Shown here piece after piece: positions 24,027 to 26,534 of a stretch of DNA of 26,534 nt (its first letter is position 1; every line of letters starts with the position of its first letter). A model generated the notes under the pieces. It saw only the letters and a program-made list of their open reading frames with translations, was not told the DNA's origin and made no database searches. The DNA comes from CAYSRJ01 sp964525675. GTDB lineage: Bacteria > Spirochaetota > B62-G9 > DRHN01. Where the stretch lies: NCBI GenBank assembly GCA_964525675.1, contig CAZGJW010000030.1, positions 1 through 26,534 on the forward strand, written 5' to 3'. Position numbers and translations under genes: made by a program.

Positions 24027-24341
24027 ATGGCTGGAGAAGTTTTACAGAAAATAAGGAAAAAGGAAGCCGAGGCGCAGGAGATAATAAATAAATCGAAAGA
24101 AGAGGCTCAGACTGCGCTAGAACATACAGCTGATGAAAAAAAGAAACTCATTGATGAAAAGGATACACTGCTTAAAAAAGAGGAAGTCCGTATCAGTGAG
24201 AAATATGAAGAGGAGGCCTCGAAGATTTTAAAAGAGATTGCACACGAAGAGGAAGAGCAGATCGAGAGGATAGATTCGATGTGCAGCAAAAACCTCTTGA
24301 AGGTCGTCGAGTACATTACAGAGGAAATAGTGAAGGAATGA
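24027..24341 (+). CDS. V/A-type ATPase peripheral-stalk subunit (H/G-like)
   Basis: The 104-residue protein is almost entirely charged coiled coil (KIRKKEAEAQEIINKSKEEA, then many Glu and Lys heptads), ending in VVEYITEEIVKE. This is the pattern of the small stalk subunit named H in archaea and G (or F in Enterococcus) in bacteria. It pairs with subunit E to hold the A3B3 head against subunit I. Position confirms it: subunit I follows after three bases. ATG 24027 has GGGAGAGG upstream; an in-frame TTG at 24000 has no such site. Coiled-coil sequence alone would be weak, but the operon context is strong. Confidence 0.85.
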   Translation: MAGEVLQKIRKKEAEAQEIINKSKEEAQTALEHTADEKKKLIDEKDTLLKKEEVRISEKYEEEASKILKEIAHEEEEQIERIDSMCSKNLLKVVEYITEEIVKE

Positions 24342-24344
24342 GAT

Positions 24345-26417
24345 ATGGCTCTTGATCCTGTCTGCAAAGTTGAAATCACTGCGCATAACAGTATTATCGA
24401 TTCGATGCTAAACAGTCTACAGTCGCTCTCCGTTATTCAGATCGACCCGCACGGGATTGAACGGTGGGAAAGCGACAAGGAGTGTATTCAGAAAACAGGT
24501 AAGTATATCGATGAGCTGAAGCATGAGCTCGCCACTGTCAATAAGGCGATTTCTTTTCTCGATGCGCATGCTCCCAGGTTAAGTATTCTGCAGAAGCTTT
24601 CAATGCAGCCTGATGAGTTTACAAATGATGAGCTCAAGCGTTTCGCCCGGAAAAAGGATGTGCAGGCCGTCAAGGAAAAAGCTCTGGGTGCAGAGGAAAG
24701 GCTTGCAGAGGTGGAAAGCGGTATCAAGGATTATACCTCCAAAGTAATCGAGCTTGCGCCGATTATTAACTTCAGGGCTTTATTGAGCAGTATCGACACT
24801 GCGGGAACAGTGCGGACGGTTATTGCACGGCTCGAAACAGAAGCCTTCCAGAAATTGTATGCCGGCTTCGACGAAGATCTCGTTGTAGTTGAAGAGATAT
24901 CCGGAGGGGAAATAACCGTATCGAGGATTGGGGATTCAAGTCCGCTGAATGATGAACAGCAGGAGGAATTTTCAGCAATTTACAAACCGGAAAGAGCGGT
25001 TTATTTTTGCATCATTTATCACAGTGATGCGGCGCAGGTTGTTGAACAGCTTGAAAAACAGTACAGATTTGAACCGTTATCGTTTCCCGATATGGATCAA
25101 ACCCCGGCAGAGGCAATAAAATCATTTCTTGCCGAAATACTCAAGTTGAAAGCGAAAAAAGACACGCTTTTATCTCAGGCTTCCGATATTGCGTCCGAAA
25201 TCAGAATACTCCGCGTGTACAGTGATTATCTCGAGACTGAGCTTGAAAAGGAGAACGCCAAAGAACGCTTCTTCTACACACATGAGGTTTCAGTTATCCA
25301 TGGCTGGCTGAAAAAGCGGGACCTTCCCCTTCTCGAGAAGACAGTCGGGGCGTTTAAAGAAGCGCATATAACCCAGATTGAAAAGAAGGAGGATGAACTG
25401 CCGCCTGTTGCGTACAGAAACAACAGTCTCGTCTCTCCTTTCGAAATCATTGTCAACCTCTATTCCCCTCCCAATCACCGGGAGGTTGACCCTACACCGA
25501 TTCTTGCGCCCTTCTATGCGCTGTTTTTCGGGATATGCCTCACAGAGGCAGGATACGGACTTGTGATTGCAATTATTTCTCTGATCGGGATGAGCCTGAT
25601 AAAAACCAATAACGGTTTCAAGAAGTTTCTCAAGCTTTTTCTGATACTCGGCGTTTCGACATTTGTTATCGGTGCGCTGATCGGTACCGTATTCGGAATC
25701 AATTTCGATCTTCTTCCGGAGAAGCTGGCCTGGCTGCGCGAGGCACGCTACAAGATAATGCTGTTTGATTCGAGCAAGGATGTGCTCACCTTCTTCGCGC
25801 TTGCTCTGTCCCTCGGTGTTCTGCACCTCATTACCGGGTATATAATCAAAATATACATGCTCATCAGGGACGGCGAATGGATTGAAGCGGTGTGTGATCA
25901 TCTGCCCTGGATATTCCTGCTTCTTGCGCCTGTGCCGAAGGTTCTGCAAAAATTTATGCCGGGAGCCCGGGGTACGCTCGATTTGCTGTTCTACGTGCTT
26001 CTTGCGCTCTGGGCGGGTATTATTCTTCTCTTTTCAGAGAGGAGCTCGCTGAATCCGATCAAGAGGATCGGCAAGGGCCTTTTTACCCTGTACGGTGTAT
26101 CGGGTGTTCTCGGAGACATTCTTTCCTACTCCAGGCTTCTGGCGCTCGGGCTTGCAACAGGCGTTATTGCCGGTGTCATGGATACGCTTGCCGGAATGGT
26201 GAAACAGATTCCTATTGTCGGTATCGTCGGTTTTGTGGGAGTTCTTATTGTGGGACATCTTTTCAACCTGTTCATAAGCGGGCTCAGCGCATTTGTGCAC
26301 TCCATACGGCTTCAGTTCATGGAGTTTTTCACAAAGTTTTATACCGGTGAGGGGGAGCTTCTCAGTACTTTTTCTGAAAAAAGAAAGTATACACAGGTTA
26401 AACTGCAAAAAAATTGA
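24345..26417 (+). CDS. V/A-type ATP synthase/ATPase subunit I
   Basis: The 690-residue protein has a long cytoplasmic N-terminal half (about residues 1-370) with coiled-coil arms, and a C-terminal membrane half with about seven or eight helices, starting near APFYALFFGICLTEAGYG. The essential arginine of the ion path is in ILSYSRLLALGLATGVIAG (R597), and the final helix carries SIRLQFMEFFTKFY, also conserved. Subunit I forms the two half-channels against the K ring. It lies three bases after the stalk-subunit gene and 43 bases before subunit K, in the usual H-I-K order. Whether it moves protons or sodium cannot be read from this subunit. Confidence 0.96.
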   Translation: MALDPVCKVEITAHNSIIDSMLNSLQSLSVIQIDPHGIERWESDKECIQKTGKYIDELKHELATVNKAISFLDAHAPRLSILQKLSMQPDEFTNDELKRFARKKDVQAVKEKALGAEERLAEVESGIKDYTSKVIELAPIINFRALLSSIDTAGTVRTVIARLETEAFQKLYAGFDEDLVVVEEISGGEITVSRIGDSSPLNDEQQEEFSAIYKPERAVYFCIIYHSDAAQVVEQLEKQYRFEPLSFPDMDQTPAEAIKSFLAEILKLKAKKDTLLSQASDIASEIRILRVYSDYLETELEKENAKERFFYTHEVSVIHGWLKKRDLPLLEKTVGAFKEAHITQIEKKEDELPPVAYRNNSLVSPFEIIVNLYSPPNHREVDPTPILAPFYALFFGICLTEAGYGLVIAIISLIGMSLIKTNNGFKKFLKLFLILGVSTFVIGALIGTVFGINFDLLPEKLAWLREARYKIMLFDSSKDVLTFFALALSLGVLHLITGYIIKIYMLIRDGEWIEAVCDHLPWIFLLLAPVPKVLQKFMPGARGTLDLLFYVLLALWAGIILLFSERSSLNPIKRIGKGLFTLYGVSGVLGDILSYSRLLALGLATGVIAGVMDTLAGMVKQIPIVGIVGFVGVLIVGHLFNLFISGLSAFVHSIRLQFMEFFTKFYTGEGELLSTFSEKRKYTQVKLQKN

Positions 26418-26460
26418 GTTTGTAAACGAATACAAGTTGCAAATTACACAGGAGGAAGGT

Positions 26461-26534
26461 ATGAATCCAGGTCTTTTTATCGCCATTGCTGGTGCAGCGA
26501 TTGCAGTAGCTCTTTCAGGCACAGGTTCAGCAAA
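26461..26534 (+). CDS. V/A-type ATPase membrane-ring subunit K, N-terminal fragment
   Basis: Only the first 24 residues are in the window, beginning MNPGLFIAIAGAAIAVALSG and continuing with Thr-Gly-Ser-Ala. This is the first transmembrane helix of the proteolipid (K or c) subunit, whose ring turns with ion passage. ATG 26461 follows an AGGAGG site five bases upstream. The ion-binding glutamate lies beyond the end, so ion specificity and one- or two-hairpin form cannot be judged. Confidence 0.88.
   Translation, partial: MNPGLFIAIAGAAIAVALSGTGSA

Noticed and set aside
23993..24030. A tRNA-like D-arm sequence (TAGCTCAGTGTGGGAGAG) just before the ATPase stalk-subunit gene
   Set aside because: No matching acceptor strand, anticodon arm or GGTTCGAATCC-type T-arm follows within tRNA length, and GGGAGAGG serves as the ribosome site of the gene at 24027.

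Overview
This window looks like a chromosomal segment of an uncultured or poorly studied bacterium. CarA/CarB, GpsA and an AIM24-type protein are bacterial in type. The energy enzyme at the right end is a V/A-type ATPase, which in bacteria is typical of Spirochaetes, Chlamydiae, Thermus/Deinococcus, some Firmicutes and several candidate phyla. Base composition is moderate, genes are tightly packed, and many starts are GTG or TTG. I cannot assign a phylum from sequence alone. I see no IS element, CRISPR array, tRNA or rRNA.

Region 1 (1-14815) is a large surface-polymer locus. It begins with a truncated minus-strand gene (1-316) of the CDP-glycerol glycerophosphotransferase (TagB/TagF-like) type. 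A long plus-strand operon follows (516-11051): two GT2 glycosyltransferases, a small P-loop protein, a polysaccharide-deacetylase-like protein, a methyltransferase, a TagF-like transferase, an MsbA/PglK-type ABC exporter, two more TagF-like transferases in tandem, and two CDP-alcohol phosphotransferases in tandem. Five consecutive junctions in its middle overlap by 4 or 23 bases. A minus-strand operon (13675 to 11046) converges on it and encodes two LicC-like nucleotidyltransferases around a fifth TagF-like transferase. A divergent gpsA-type dehydrogenase follows. My inferred pathway is: polyol phosphate supply (gpsA), activation to CDP-polyol (nucleotidyltransferases), membrane phosphodiester formation (CDP-alcohol transferases), chain extension (TagF-like enzymes), decoration (glycosyltransferases, methyltransferase, deacetylase) and export (ABC transporter). 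No TagO/WecA-type initiator, Wzx or Wzy is seen.

Region 2 (14816-16324) holds a possible small gene, an AIM24/TIGR00266-type gene interrupted by one in-frame TAA, and a 419-base gap that contains a second small frame, stem-loops and a clear sigma-70-like promoter for carA.

Region 3 (16325-23892) is housekeeping: carA and carB (carbamoyl phosphate for pyrimidines and arginine), a TIM-barrel protein of unknown role, a DUF503 protein, an inositol-monophosphatase-family enzyme and a HAD phosphatase.

Region 4 (23893-26534) is the start of a V/A-type ATPase operon, with a good promoter followed by subunits H/G, I and K. Subunit K is cut by the window edge.
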